NCBI GenBank assembly: GCA_035772785.1
Contig: JAOCPU010000001.1
Location: forward strand, 806,001 to 870,000
Length of the DNA: 64,000 nucleotides
Reading direction: 5' to 3'
Source: Phlebiopsis flavidoalba
Taxonomy: Eukaryota; Basidiomycota; Agaricomycetes; Polyporales; Phanerochaetaceae
Part shown: piece by piece, positions 45,293-57,545 of the stretch
How the letters are laid out: each line of letters starts with the position of its first letter
Numbering within the stretch: position 1 is the stretch's first letter
Notes under the pieces: model-generated
What the model was told of the DNA's origin: nothing
Databases searched by the model: none
What the model saw: only the letters and a program-made list of their open reading frames with translations
Translations under genes and position numbers: made by a program

Positions 45293-48200
45293 ATGTCCCC
45301 CAGGCAAAACTGTGCGTTTCTCGAACGTTCCCCTCGTTTTCGTGCATACACTCACTCGGTATCCACACACAGAACACTACGTCCACCACCTAATGTCGAC
45401 TTTGTCCAAGGTGAGCAAGAGCAGAAAGCCATCCTGTCATACCGTTCAATCCACGTTGACACTCCAGCATAGGCTACCCAGGTATCCCGCCAGGCCCTGA
45501 CCGCCCGCAGGCTGCAGTCAAAGGAGTACGATGCGCAGCACTCTAAAGAAGGCGTGCCGTAACTAACTATCGTGACAGGCAATTGAAGTCCGCGTCGGGC
45601 CAGGAGGGGTAAAGGCGAAGTGGTGGTGCGTATCGAGCTGAGAAAAGGTTGAGACGCTTCCCGGGAGGCGGGCTCGGCAAACACGTTCTTCGACTTTGTC
45701 GGCCAGAGTCCCGTCAGTCTCTGGCAGTCTGGCGATGAATACTCGATGCTCCCTACCGTGCGTACGGACCATATCTCCAAACGTGAAACGTCTAACACCA
45801 TCCATACAGCAAGACTTCCAGTTCAACATTCGTATTCCGGAGTCGATACCCCCGAGCATAGCGCTTGAGGCATAAGGGCGGTGCGTACATGTTTTGAATG
45901 CCGTCAGCGTGCCTCGTTAACGCTTTCCCACAGCCGGGATCAAGTACGAGCTCATCGCATACTCTATGCATCAAGGGCAAGAAGCAAGTGTCCGCCATCT
46001 CTCTTCTGCAAAAAGATACTAATCGAGATCCACAGGGGCTTCCTTCGAAGAGACAAGCATGTCGTTCTCTTCGACTTCGGCCCCGATAATCATCGACAAA
46101 CACGAAACTGCACTCAACGTGGCCGGTTTACGTGCAGCCAGAAATACGCACATGTGTGCTGGAGCACGGCATAATCGCTGGTCGTGGAGCGTCACAAACA
46201 CTTGTTACGGACCTGGCGACCGCATCGCCGTCATGGGCCGTCGTCAAGTCCGAGAGCTTACAGACGGCTGTCTTGCGCAGGTTTTGAGTTTGCGTTGCGC
46301 GAGCAATCGTGTTCTGGTTATCGCGCGGGGCCGAATACGGTCGGCAAAAGGCAGCGCCTCAGTCAAGACGGGCAACGTGAGCGAGCAGAAGGTCCCGGTC
46401 AATGCGACCCTCTATTCCGGTATGCCAGCATAAGGCCGAATTGGCGATCACAACTGTGCCTACGCATCATACTTCGACGACCCTTGAACGCGGCAAGGCA
46501 TATCGACATCACGTATGTGCTGAGCTCGTGAAAGCTCTAAGTGCGCTACTGGAAGCCCACCCACTTTTGTTATAATGGATCTAACAAATCGTCATCTCGA
46601 ACTGGCCAAGGTACGTCTGTCCAATATTCTTCACTCAAAGTTGGCCGGCTGACCTCGATACTGTGCCTACAGATCTGTGTCCGTTGAGTGCGGTCAGGTA
46701 TGCTCAAAAAAAACTCCCGTTGCTCACTATTGCTGTATATTTATGTATTCGTAGACGCATCGGCTTGGCCCCGAACGTCTCAGCACACACTCAAGCTCAA
46801 CAGCTCCTATCAAATACCATGTCCGATGACATCACGCAGGGGCAAGCCCAGCACGCTCGGCAACCACCCCTACCTGCACCCCAGGACGCCTGCGCCTGCG
46901 CCCCCACGACAATCACCGAGTCATCGGACGGCCCTTCCGACGTCCGCTCGCCGCGCGCCTTCAACACTGCGGCCAACCAACCTACGGGAACGGCCGCAAC
47001 ACCGTCGACCGAGTTCGGCGCACGCGTACGGAGCAGCAGCATCGAAGCAGCCAGGCGGCGCACAGACCATTGGCGTCGCAACCCAGGCGCCGGGGGCCAG
47101 CGCGGCAGGCGTTTGCGGTCCCGCGCCCCGGTGGGCGTGCGCTCGGAGGCCGAGCCAGAATAGGCTCACAGGTCACCAACTATGGTGAGGACATGCCCGA
47201 GGAGGTGCGCAAGCAGACGATGGCGGCGATGGCGGCCAAGGCGCGTCATCAGCGCAATAACAGCGCGAGCTCGCGCCCGTCAATGTCTGCCCTCCGACGG
47301 GTCTGGGTTCATGAATGCAGAGGAGGAGAAGAGAATGTTGTATGAGAAAGCGAAGGCGCAGGTTGAGCAAACACAGGTGTGTGGTGAGGACGCAGAGTCC
47401 GCCGCTAGAGGTGCGTTAATTGTGTTCCCGAGATGTCCGAGGCTAACAGTGAGAATAGGTCCATTCGCCCAAACCTGTCCGGGACCCTTGACCTATACTG
47501 CAAGCTACCAATGAAGACACATCCTCAAAGCCCTCTGGCTCCGCGCTTGGCCATCTGCTGAACAAGAAAAGGCGAGATTATACAACCAAGCCCAGAACGC
47601 TGTTGCGAAGACCCAGTGGTCTCGAGGACGGCGGCATGTCTTTCGCAACGCCCTCAAGACACCGTGCTCTAAGCCCTGTGAACTCAGCCTACGCGCTCGG
47701 CAGGTGCCGCAATGTACTCGCAGGCGCTCTCGTCGATGAGCTCCGCCGACACCGACACTGCCAACTCGGCGCATTCCACTACATCCGGACCTCAATCTAA
47801 CGCTCCTACCCTCGGCGGAGGAAGAAAAGGCTGTCGTTTCGCTGGCGGGTACGGGGGAAGGGACAGCCAATGGTCTGCTGTAGACAATCAAAACCAAAAC
47901 GCGGGCCGTGTTCGGTGCAGTGGTGCATCTGAACAAATCGTCGGTGGCATCGCCTAGCCGACACCAATGACCACCAGATTCCCAACTCCGCCCTACTACA
48001 ATGATCCAATCCCTTACGGGACGCTCTTTTCCCTTCGCCTCAGCCATCAGCCCCCGCATGTCAGAAAAGCCCCACCTCCGCCCGGAGCTGGAGGGTCGTG
48101 TCCGACACCGGCAGTACATGATCCGAGAAGGAGAACGCTGCGGCGCCACCAACGAAGCGCAATGAGGACGCAAAGCCGCTCTGGCAACCCACAAAGCTAC

Positions 48201-49135
48201 AACAGCAAGCAATGGCGCTGCAAGGGCAGGAGGTCCGCCGCCCCAATGGACGCGCCCTGCATACTTTCCCTCCCACATCACCCTACCCGAACATGCCCTC
48301 GTCGCCAGCGCCGATGAACGGCAGCCTAACGTGCGGTCTCTCAGAAAAAGAGATCCTCACCGCCGCAAATTCGAGGCCGACGGACGCCGCGGCGCTCGGG
48401 GGGAGGTGCAGCTGCGCCCCCGCCGATCACGCCCCGCCCCGCAGCGCGGAGCCCAGGCCTGCCGCCACGCGCCGCCGCCTGGCAGGGGGCCGTAACCTGC
48501 CCGTCCCCCGCGCACGCCCGCCCCGCCCGCGGGCGCAAGCAGCTCGCGGCCACTCACCGCTGCAGAAGAGAAGGCGCGTCTTGCCGCGATGTATGCCGCC
48601 GAATCGAGCGGCGCGTCCCCACCGACGCCCCCCGCGCGATCGCCCGTCCCCTACTCTCCCGCGCCACCCGCACACACAAATGGTGCGTACCACGTCAACG
48701 GCACAAACGGTGCATACTACGCGAACGGCACGAACGGCGCGAGCGTGTACCGCCAGGCGAGCGTCAACTCAACCAACGCCAATGGCGCGAGCGTATACCG
48801 CCAGACGAGCGTGAGCTCGAGCCGGTACGGCGGCGTCCCGCCTCCGCCGCCACTGCTCCCGAAGCCGCCGCGCGAGTACATGGAGGAGACGCTGCAGGAG
48901 GACGTGACGCTCTCCGCGCGCATCCGTGCCGCGGACACGCAGGCCGCGAACGGGTTCGTCATCGGTGTCGACCACACTGCGCACAGCCGCAGCAACAGTG
49001 CTGGCGGTGGCTCGGGCCTCGAACTGAGGCCCTTCACGCCGTTTGACTCGAGCTTTGATGTGCACAAGGCCGCGCCGTTTTGCGGTCCCGCCGCCGCCGC
49101 CCTTACCTCCCAAAGTCGATGCGGATGACCGCTGA
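45293..49135 (+). CDS. arrestin-like protein with long disordered C-terminal tail, frame-broken
   Basis: Fungal alpha-arrestin-type protein; relatives act as adaptors that bring Rsp5/Nedd4-type ligases to membrane transporters. ATG 45293 (MSPRQN), an intron ending cacacag (about 45370), then TLRPPPNVDFVQ (about 45374-45410), an intron, and GYPGIPPGPDRPQAAVKG (about 45478). The N-terminal arrestin half shows FFDFVGQSPVSLWQSGDEYS (about 45688-45748) and DFQFNIRIPESI (about 45814). The C-terminal half shows VTNTCYGPGDRIAVMG (about 46195), QVKTGNVSEQKVPVNATLY (about 46360-46420) and NAARHIDITYVL (about 46488-46525). From 46800 on the protein is Pro/Ser/Ala-rich with EEEKRMLYEKAKAQVEQTQ (about 47325) and AEEKARLAAMYAAE (about 48560) helices, an Asn/Gly repeat, PPPPPLLPKPPREY, and an end near TGA 49133-49135. 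No clear PPxY is visible, but frame damage limits this. Confidence 0.8.
48677..48836 (+). repeat. in-gene minisatellite encoding Asn/Gly/Ala/Tyr repeats
   Basis: Inside the arrestin-like tail, degenerate repeats of 24-57 bases encode alternating NGTNGAY and NGASVYRQ(A/T)SV units (two to three copies each). Repeat number is likely to vary between strains. Confidence 0.65.
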
Positions 49136-49421
49136 GCTCGGCGTTGGGACGCATGTTTTATATCGAATTACCTTGCGTGATGCTTTATTTATACAATGCG
49201 GGACGGTGCTCGTATTTGGACTGTCGCTACGTCGTTAACGAGTCCTCAACTATATACCATCTTTTATCCTGTTTTTGGTTTTATCTCTGCCTTTTTATCC
49301 TCCGCTCCCTCGTGCTATGAATCTCTTTGCTAGTCGTAGGAATACAGCTACTATATATAACGTACAATTACAACATCTATATATCCAGCACAACAAGAAT
49401 GGGATGACCATCGACCTCGCC

Positions 49422-51640
49422 TCATCGCTTGCGCTTGACCTGGGGCACGGGCGATGTGTTGTCTGACAGAATCGGCAGCGGCAGCTCCGCGACGTCCGAT
49501 TTCCGTTTGACGCCGATGGTCGACTTGGACTGCATGTCCAGGGAGTCGTTGAGCGTGTCAGACGCAGAGGAGACGTCATCGAGGAACGCCGTGAGCTGGT
49601 CTGTGGATGCATCCCCGACCGTAGTCCCGTCGAGTGGCGCATTGGGGTCAAAATGTGCTGTGACGTCTGCGAAGGAGGGATCACGCCGTTGCGTGTGGAA
49701 AGCTCGTTCAAGAATGCGTCAAAGTCAAAATCGCCAGATGGATCCGTGTGTATACCGGCGCTGGGTGGTACGGTGAGGTTACTGGAGCTGTCGTGTATGT
49801 GGGGTGCAGAGGCTTCTTCAGATGCAGGGGGGGGGGGGGGGGGGGGGAGCACTGGCCATGCTACTGGCATCGAGACCGAGACCGTTGATGAGAGTATTAA
49901 GACTGAGTTGTAGAGCGTCCACGTCCCGCGTCGATCTCCGTGGCATCGCGGTAACTTTTCTGCAAACGGCTCGCGCTCTCGACAAGGGGTTCGAGAGCCG
50001 GGCCGTCGTCATCCTTCTGAGAGATCTGGCCAAGTAAGGAGGGAGCGAGAGCAGCAGACTGTGCTCGATTTGTGGGAGCAGTGGGAGTGGTAGACGTTGG
50101 GAGCTCGTCGTGGAAACGGAAGGAATCGTATGCGCTCGGATCGTAAGGGGCGACTTGGTGTGCGGTCGCCCTCGGGATCAAGCGTCTGGTGGTCGACATC
50201 CGGCGGAGGCATAGGGGGCATGTGCAAAGGCTGATTCTGCTGCGCGGCAAGCGCTTGCATAAGCCGCTGCAATTGCTGCGGTGAGTTTCAGCAGGCCCTG
50301 AAGAGTTGACGACCATTCATTATTCCCGTTTGCGTTTGCGGGTTTGCAACATGCATAAGGGCGGACTGCGAAGGTTGTGGGGGAATGTGGTCGCGATCAT
50401 TCTTGGCAAACTGTCCGTTGGTCGAGAGACGACGCGGGCAGGTTCTGACGTTGACCGAGAAAGAGCTTCAGAGGGACGAAGGGGTGGAGCGGGAGAGGGA
50501 CGGTAGCTTGGGATGTCGGTTATCATAGGACTGTAACCCTCGCTTGGTGCGATAGAAGCGACAGAAGGAGACTGGGGGAGAGGTCACCATGTCGGCGGAC
50601 TCGATGGTGGCGTACAGAGGTACTGTAGAACGCGTGAGTGAACACAATTCACGAGGCATGATAATGCACGAACCTGAGCGCCCACCGTCCGAGCGCACGC
50701 TTTGCCTGTCATCGTCGTCGTCCACCTCCTCTACCAAAGGAGTTTTTCCGCTTCTCCGGTATATCCCCGCCACTTATCATCAGCCTTTGTCGATTTCGAG
50801 CCATGACATGTGTTGGGGTAGTACTGTCGTGCTTCACCCGCGTCTGCAGAGTTACCAAATACCCCCGCAAGGAATTTGAGAATTCGATTAATCGTATCCT
50901 GATGCTTCTGTGTCGTTCCCGTGCGGCCAGCGCCTCCTGCCACAAATGCTGGTTGGAGTTCTTGAGCTCGTTGAGGTCTGCGGAGATCGCTTGTTGATGA
51001 CGTTTTATGGCGGAGATGCCGTTCATTATCGTGCCAATATCCAGCAGCTGTCCCGGAGTCAAATTCGGAACCCCGGGAGCACCAGTCTCGTTCAAATCGA
51101 CACCGATGTCGTCGACGCCGCCATGGGCAGGTTGTTTCTTGCGTTGTATGAGACACAAGAGATCTGGCTGACCTCGGTGAAAGTGTGGGATGTTCAAAGT
51201 GCCATGGCTCAGTGTCACTGTCGCTCCGAAGGACGCCTTGCTGCAGGTGTGGGATCTTGTGGAAGCCGTACATGTTCAGCTGCCTCACGAAAGAGGTGAA
51301 CTTCTGGTGCTTGAACCATCTGCCGAGAACCTCGCGTGCAAAGCGTTCATGATTGAGGACTACGAGGATTAGCTTAAACTCTATACAGGAACATGAGGAT
51401 GGGGATCGGACCATAGAACGAATCGCCATTGTCTGACCATCTAATTAACTCGTCGTTTTTAGGATCATTGACAATCCTAGATAAGCCCATGAGTCTACTG
51501 TAATAGCCGAGAGCCGCAAGACGTACTCATATAGTTTCTGAAAGGAAAGGAGGGACAACTTTGGCTGCGGTCCTACTCAAGTGAGTAGATTCTCCTCTGG
51601 TTGTTCTCGCAAGAGCCAGCTGCTGGTCTGCAGACATAAA
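49422..51640 (-). CDS. HSF1: heat-shock transcription factor (HSF1-type), frame-broken
   Basis: Nuclear activator of heat-shock genes through nGAAn elements. Reading right to left: KVVPPFL at about 51560, an intron, IVNDPKNDELIRWSDNGDSF (51470-51415), a short intron (51408-51359), then NHERFAREVLGRWFKHQKF and FVRQLNMYGFHKIPHLQQG. These cover helices 2-3 of the winged-helix DNA-binding domain, including the recognition helix. WHFEHPHF closes the domain after one frame change (about 51205). The trimerisation coiled coil lies at about 51065-50850 (GQLLDIGTIMNGISAIKRHQ). A Ser/Pro-rich regulatory middle follows, then PYDPSAYDSFRFHDELP (about 50140), a Pro run over G(21) at 49827, an acidic activation-like segment GDFDFDAFLNEL (about 49735), and an end VKRKR with TGA at 49422-49424. 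The first exon is uncertain. HSF1 orthology over SKN7 is favoured by the coiled coil and the absence of a receiver domain. Confidence 0.9.
49827..49847. repeat. G(21) homopolymer in HSF gene
   Basis: Twenty-one G, read as Pro codons in the factor's C-terminal half. The run joins two frames of the gene, so its length is probably miscounted. Confidence 0.75.
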
Positions 51641-52083
51641 TAATTATGTTAGCCAGTCCGTGTGTAAGGTAGCAAGCAAATGGGGTTGACTTGGCGATGA
51701 GGGGTAAGGAACTAAGCGTGTAGATGTGGGGGGAATGAGAGTTCGGATGAGAGTACGAATACTCCCAGTGGCCTCGGAAAAACGGGCAAACGCCGAGGCC
51801 ACGTGGTGTGTCAATGACCCAGCCCGATGAAATATCCCGTTTTTAGATTCACTTTCTAAGGGTTATCTTTAACCCTGTAGGTACTTGTGGACCCATCAAT
51901 CGCTGAGGTGGCTACGCTCTCTACGTTTTGCATAACGTAAGTCTAGCTTGAGTCCAAGGGACCAAGTCTATGTATGTACATCAACATTTGCCTTCGTCTC
52001 GGCCCCCAAACAAAGTAGGTCTCTAGGCTTCTTTCAATATCATATTGAACAATTACTGGCGCAGTAATCATTAGCACAGTAAG
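51641..52083. other. HSF upstream region
   Basis: No gene. Presumed promoter of the heat-shock factor on the minus strand and of the unrecognised plus-strand locus that follows. A perfect HSE (three nGAAn units) was not obvious by eye. Confidence 0.4.
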
Positions 52084-53287
52084 ATGGACAGGCTTGCACT
52101 CATTATGAACTTGAACGGCCATTCGATACTCGAGACGGTGGTTGCGGACTCATATCTCAATATTGTCTCCGCATCTCAGACTCCTCCGAGTCGGATGGTC
52201 ATAATATATCCTCGTCAGTCGCGCCAGAATTGTAACTCGCGCAAACCGTATGGAGTATCTGTGGAACGCTGCTCTAGGACGAACGGTCGAGACCGCAAGA
52301 AGTCGATAGCCGTTTCTCAGGCTGCATGGAACAATGCCCTAGCGAACGTCAACAGGAACGTCATATCTAGAATTCGCATGAGTAACCGTTGATGATCGGG
52401 CCTAGAGAGCGTACAACTCACCATATACCACAATTCCTCAGACCCCACTGGCGTTGAATGAATCGGCGCACTTGAGACAATGCTTAATGGACGAAGGGAC
52501 AAATTATCGCTCCTTCAACGAGGTCTCAGGTGGCGTTTAGATTTTTCGTAGGTGTAGTGACCCTTTCAAAATGCACTCGTGTGCTTGACATTCAGGTTCC
52601 AGACCGAAGAAGTACTGAGCCTGCCTGCTATGCGGTCATGGTTATGACGGTATAGACCTCTGAATACGTCATGGCGCTGATAGCAAAAACTTCGCAATCC
52701 CATGTCGGCCTGGAGTTCTGATCAAAGTAACGGCACGCGTCTCGATTTTTCAATGGCTGGGTCAACATTACGACCAAATGTCGCACGAGGGCCTTCGACC
52801 GCTGCATTTTATTTTCCATCTGTCAAGGGCTAGCACGGAAAATACTATGGAGAGAAGCATGGTCGCCGAGAGAACATGAGAAGCGTCTCACGGAGGACTT
52901 GGGCGTAGACCACTGGGGGTTAGATCAGGATCATCCAGCTCCTTAATAGAATGCAAGGCGCAACGTAAGCATTCCGTTTGACAATCCAATTCCGAGCAGT
53001 AGTTGGCGGGCATGCACCAGTTTTATCCTGAGAAGTGATCTGCTGCCTGGTGCTTCCACAGTTCCAAAAGCAAACGTGGTGAGCTGGGTCAATTATGCTA
53101 AGCACATGACGCGTTTACATTACACAGAATGCCTGAGATTACTGAATTGCTTGAGAAGCTTCGCCATCGGTTATGGACCACCGAAAAATGGGCAAATGGA
53201 ATCGCAACCAGCTGGTGGTTTTGCGCAAGTTTTGCGGAGCACCAAATCATGCGTTGGAAAGTCTACGGTCGCCCAAAGAATAAGTAA
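52084..53287 (+). CDS. unrecognised small protein, plus strand, spliced
   Basis: A 102-residue frame starts at 52084 (MDRLALIMNLNGHSILETVV). Later plus-strand pieces read VLIKVTARVSIFQWLGQHYD (about 52710-52770) and SDLLPGASTVPKANV (about 53035-53075). The last is followed by a good donor (gtgagctg) and an intron with ctaag and acacag (about 53081-53129), then MPEITELLEKLRHRLWTTEK and MRWKVYGRPKNK stopping at about 53287. The splice signals and clean last exon argue for a real gene, but the family is unknown and the 5' part is guesswork. Confidence 0.35.
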
Positions 53288-53714
53288 TAGAGTCAAAGCT
53301 ATCATGGGAATTTTAACCTTCCTACGTATGTACTAGAGACGCAATGTGTGCGCAAGTCATGAGCTTAGTAGCCATCAAGATGAGCGTGCAAGAGAAGTGC
53401 TTGCGGGCGCCGTAAAATGCGATCGAACCTACTGTTGGGACAGAAGCGATAGTAAGATTGCGACTAGCGGTAGAGTAAGTTAACTCAAGCCTACGACTTT
53501 TTTTGCAAAACGGTATCATCAAATCGAACCATAAGATGATTGTGAAGGGTAATATTAAAATTGGTATTTTACCAAGTACATCGTATGGTAACATGCCTGA
53601 GGAGAATAGAATACAAATGAGCGACGTCCTATACCGATCCAATGGAGCCAACCGTCCACACCAAAAGATCCAGAAAAATACAACAGATAGTGAGAAGCCA
53701 AAAAAAAGTAGTCT

Positions 53715-55592
53715 TCACGCGATGATACAGCCAGCAGCGTCGGGGTTGAAACCAAGCTCCTTCATGTGCTCTCTTCGGCGGCCTCCTTTTCGCTTGATTC
53801 AAGCTTTTCGCGAGCTTCGATAGGGAACCAATCTTTCATGAAATTAAGCAGAGCCCAATCGACATTCGCTAGGAAAAGAGAGATGTTAGCTCGGAATATT
53901 TATGGCACAGAAGAAAAACTGACTGCGATCCGCCGAGAGAAACCGTCGGCGCCACGACACATCGCGACAGTTGCCCTTGCCCCGCTTCTGCATCTTGACG
54001 AGACAGCGTACGCAAAAGAGGTGACCGCAGTGGAGCCGGATAGGCTTAAACGCGATACTCGTTGCAAATGACACACGCGTTATAGTCGTCAATGTGCGGA
54101 ATGATCGGGAGCAGCGTTTCGCCCATCGCCTGCACGAGCATGAGACTCAGCGACGTGCCCGCGCGCGGCGTGTAAAGTGCACGAGCGGTCCACGCTGCTG
54201 GTCTGTGGTGTGGGGCGAGCGCCTGAGCTGGGTAGCGTGAAGCGTGACGCGAGCCGCGGCGAGACGGGCAGTGCGGTCCGTTTGGCGTGTTTCTTGAGGA
54301 TCTTGCGGGTCGCCTCGCGGTGGCAAATTGAAACTATAGGCAGCATTAGTATGAGAGCATCATGGACTGCGGAGTATGCTTACCTTCTTCAGGTCGAGAA
54401 AACGAAGTTATTCAAGTCGAGGAAGGCCTGCAGGGCGTCTTTGCTCTGTTTGAGTTTCAAAGCTTGTCCACCTGCGTAGCCTCGTTCTTCTAGGTCTCTG
54501 CCGGAATAGGGCCAGACGTTCTTCTGCATCCTCGACACTCCGCTCGCCCCTCGTCTTCTCCTCACTGTGGCTCTCGAACACCTCAGTGTCGACATACAAC
54601 TGAAATATTTCCCTCCAGGAGTACAAGTCCGATTTGGTGCCACGGTTTAATAGGGGTAGGTTGGTGGGGATATTGCACGCTGACTGTTGCAGGGTTGGCA
54701 GAGTTGGAGTGCGGATGGAAAGAAGAGGTGGAGGCAGACATGGGTCTTGGCGGCTGCAGCGACCATGCGTGATAGAGAGACTCCAGGTTCTCTACGAACT
54801 CGTCACTCACAGCGCCCATCTGTGTGCCGAGATTTTGTAGCGCTTTGCATGAGAGCCTCGAAGAAAGCTGTGTCCGAGGCTAGCGGTATGACCACCTCCC
54901 TGGGCTCTGAGTCCTGTGTTCTGTAATAATGCGGCGTTAAGGGTGAGTGGTAGACATATGTGAGGCTGCGTACGATACTTGTATTACATCCTCTGCTGGA
55001 TTTTCTGTCCCAGCTAACTCGGAAGCTGCCGTGTCGTCGAGCACTGCCGCACTTGTTGAGGAGAACATTGGCACCATCCGCAGGTAGTTCCTCTGTGCTG
55101 GCGAGGCTAGACGCAGAGATGTTCTCGAGAGAGGTGACGGTCGATAGGGGTACCTCTGAAGTCGTCTCTGTGGTGAGTTGACGAGAATGTCTGAGACGTG
55201 GCTCGAGACGTTCAGAATCCGCCTTTGATCTCGTAGACGACCCTGGGGAGCCCAGTGGTGGCATCCTGGGACGAGCTGATTTCGACCCAGGGCTGGTCGG
55301 TCTGCCGTGCTTTTTTCCCCTTTCCGGCAGGATCTGCAGCAGGCTGCAGGTGTAGGCCCCGGATTCGAGAAGGACGTGATGCAGGCTTGTCCGGCGGATA
55401 CCCTACCAACCGCACGCACGTTCGTTAGTATGCCGTAAGCAGCGTGAGGTGTGCACCTACCAAGGCCCTCGAGCTCAGAGACTGACCTGGTTGATCAGTT
55501 TTCTTGAGCTTGCGATATTCGATAGCATTTTCTCTGAGCTCTGGTGGCAGGCTCAGTAGCAGCTGCGTATATGTCTTTGCTGCAAAATGCAT
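53715..55592 (-). CDS. SPX-RING ubiquitin ligase, frame-broken
   Basis: A protein with an SPX domain (sensor of inositol pyrophosphate and so phosphate status) and a C-terminal RING finger, hence a probable cytosolic E3 ligase. The start is at 55592 (MHFA), then TYTQLLLSLPPELRENAIEY and RKLKK (55570-55520), the SPX N-terminal helix pair. A linker runs about 55460-54640 with pieces REVVIPLASDTAFFEALMQ and SDEFVENLESL. The C-terminal SPX helices are SDLYSWREIFQLYVDTEVF (about 54630-54575) and ALKLKQSKDALQAFLDLNNF (about 54465-54410). The RING reads CGHLFCVRCLVKMQKR (about 54030-53980) preceded by AFKPIRL, with the outer Cys pairs reached by frame change. The end is NVDWALLNFMKDWFPIEARE, then KELGFNPDAAGCIIA with TGA at 53715-53717. 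Length about 480 residues fits the fungal family. Confidence 0.85.
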
Positions 55593-56210
55593 GGTTAAGA
55601 TCAAAGCGTCTAGGCCCTATGCAGAATTTGCCATTCCTCCTACAAGCGCCCAATTTGTTCTGTCCAAATCCGGAAGGCGTTCATGGTTCGCTTTCCGACT
55701 TCCGCCACAACGAAAATGGACGACGAAACGCCCGCGTTATTATTTCCGAATAGGCGGATTCTTGTTTTTCTCATTCTTGTATGCACTACGTGTTGCTAAT
55801 CAATCCTCATCAGTCATTGTGAGACCTCGTTGATACCCGTCGAGATGGATAACATACGCAAGATCAGCGCTCACGGTCGCGCCCGACGTTTCTCGGTAAT
55901 TGGTGCTTCCGCACTGCCAGCGTAGCACCGGGGCAGTCCATATTCCTGGAACAAGACCCGTACTTACACATGGAGCAATCTGTCTATCTGCTTTTGTGCT
56001 GCTTCAAAAAAGCGGTGCAAACATGCCCGGTATGAAGACCGTTGCTGGCCTGATGTGGCGAGAGCCAGCTCCAGCATAGCTCCTATGGAAAGTGAGCGAT
56101 TCTTATTTAAGTACGCAGACATTTGCATGAAAGCATACAACACACAACTCGTTTGCGATCTCACAAGAAACAAATCGCTCGCGCACGTACATCTTGTTCC
56201 TTTACACCAC
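55593..56210. other. divergent spacer
   Basis: Lies between the SPX-RING start (55592, minus) and the next plus-strand start (56211). No supported gene; frames such as 55964-56269 minus lack motifs. Confidence 0.45.
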
Positions 56211-57200
56211 ATGCCCCAGTACGCGATTATCACACCCACCCAGGGATACACCGTCCAGACAGCCGTCATGCCTCGTCACAGATCAGCTTCTCGCCCCTCG
56301 CCATACTCCTCGTCACAGATCAGCTTCACGTCCCCGTCCCATTCTCACAAAGCTGCAGCTCAGGCTGTCAAAGATGTGTTCAAAAGCCCTGCGCACGTGG
56401 CACATACTGTGCAACGCGTCGCCGCACCTCTCACCCGATCGAATTTCTACTCCCCACACACATAATTCCCCCTATTATATCGTGACAGTCCCCCCTACTA
56501 TACGACGATCGTGATAGAGGAAGAGACAGAGAGCGCTCAGAGCATCGAGCAAAGGAGGTGAAATACTACAAGGAGGACGACCGCAAGTGTCGGGAGGCAT
56601 CGAGGCACCGAAAATACCATGCTGAAGAGCCTAAGCGCGAACATCGCGAACATCGCGACACACGCGCTGCCGATGGCCAACGACACGCTGGCGAATACCG
56701 ATACTACCCTGCCGATACTCCCGCTACAAAGAAGCCGGCTCGTCGTGCCAGCTACGGTGTGAACGAGCTGACACGCAATTTTAATACTAGCATGCAAATC
56801 ACGTACGCGCAGACAAACGCGTATTATGCTTCCCCACATCCTTCTTCCCAGCTACTACCCTCAGGGCTTGTGTTCCATACGCTTCCTCCCTCGTCCCGCG
56901 TACGCCACCCCTAATACCAAGTTTGGTGCCCCGGTCATCCCCGGATATGCGCCCGCGGTCTACAACGGACACTACTAGCGTTAATGGATTCAGAATCTTC
57001 TGCCATTATACCCACTGGACATTCATACCCTCGTCACTCCTTCCCTGTGCTCGGACCACACCACGATCACTTCTCTCGATCGTACAACACTCATTGACGC
57101 ATCTTTCTCTCTCGTGTACTAGTAGGTCGACGGACTATCCTTCACAAATATGTCAGCAAACCTGTACAGCTTGACTCTGGACATTGTCACACTAATTACT
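56211..57200 (+). CDS. unrecognised basic low-complexity protein
   Basis: ATG 56211 opens MPQYAIITPTQGYTVQTAVM, followed by a Ser/Arg-rich segment with a duplicated 18-base DNA word (cgtcacagatcagcttc at about 56274 and 56312). A frame change at about 56465 leads to PYYIVTVPPTIRRSRERD and a highly charged run rich in Arg, His, Glu and Lys (about 56530-56700), then YGVNELTRNFNTSMQI (about 56753). The last pieces read MDSESSAIIPTGHSYPRHSF (about 56985-57045) and HDHFSRSYNTH. The Arg/His-rich middle suggests a disordered, perhaps nucleic-acid-binding protein. No family recognised, and the end is approximate. Confidence 0.5.
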
Positions 57201-57545
57201 ACTGTCTGCAGGTATTTAGATGATAATAATATGTTTATTCGCCCAACCAACCTTGTCGTAGGTTATTAGACATCGTACACAGATGGCCGTATGATAGAAT
57301 GGTCCGTTCTTTACACCGGGTTTAACACGAGAGGTGTCCATTGAAACGCGCTGGTGGATCACAGCTTTGAGCGCACCAGCAACTCGGCTCTGTTCGACAA
57401 TGATGACGACAAAGTTTGGTACGATCCCAATCTGAGATGATCGAGTCCCACGTGGATCCTTCAACGACGCCGTCCACGCCACTTCGCACTCTCATTTCCT
57501 CATTGCCCAACCGCCACAGAGCTCACACGCACGTAGGAGCCCACC
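57201..57545. other. spacer before LIN1
   Basis: About 345 bases with no gene. The final part (ttcctcattgcccaaccgccacagagctcacacgcacgtagg region) resembles a fungal leader. Confidence 0.4.
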
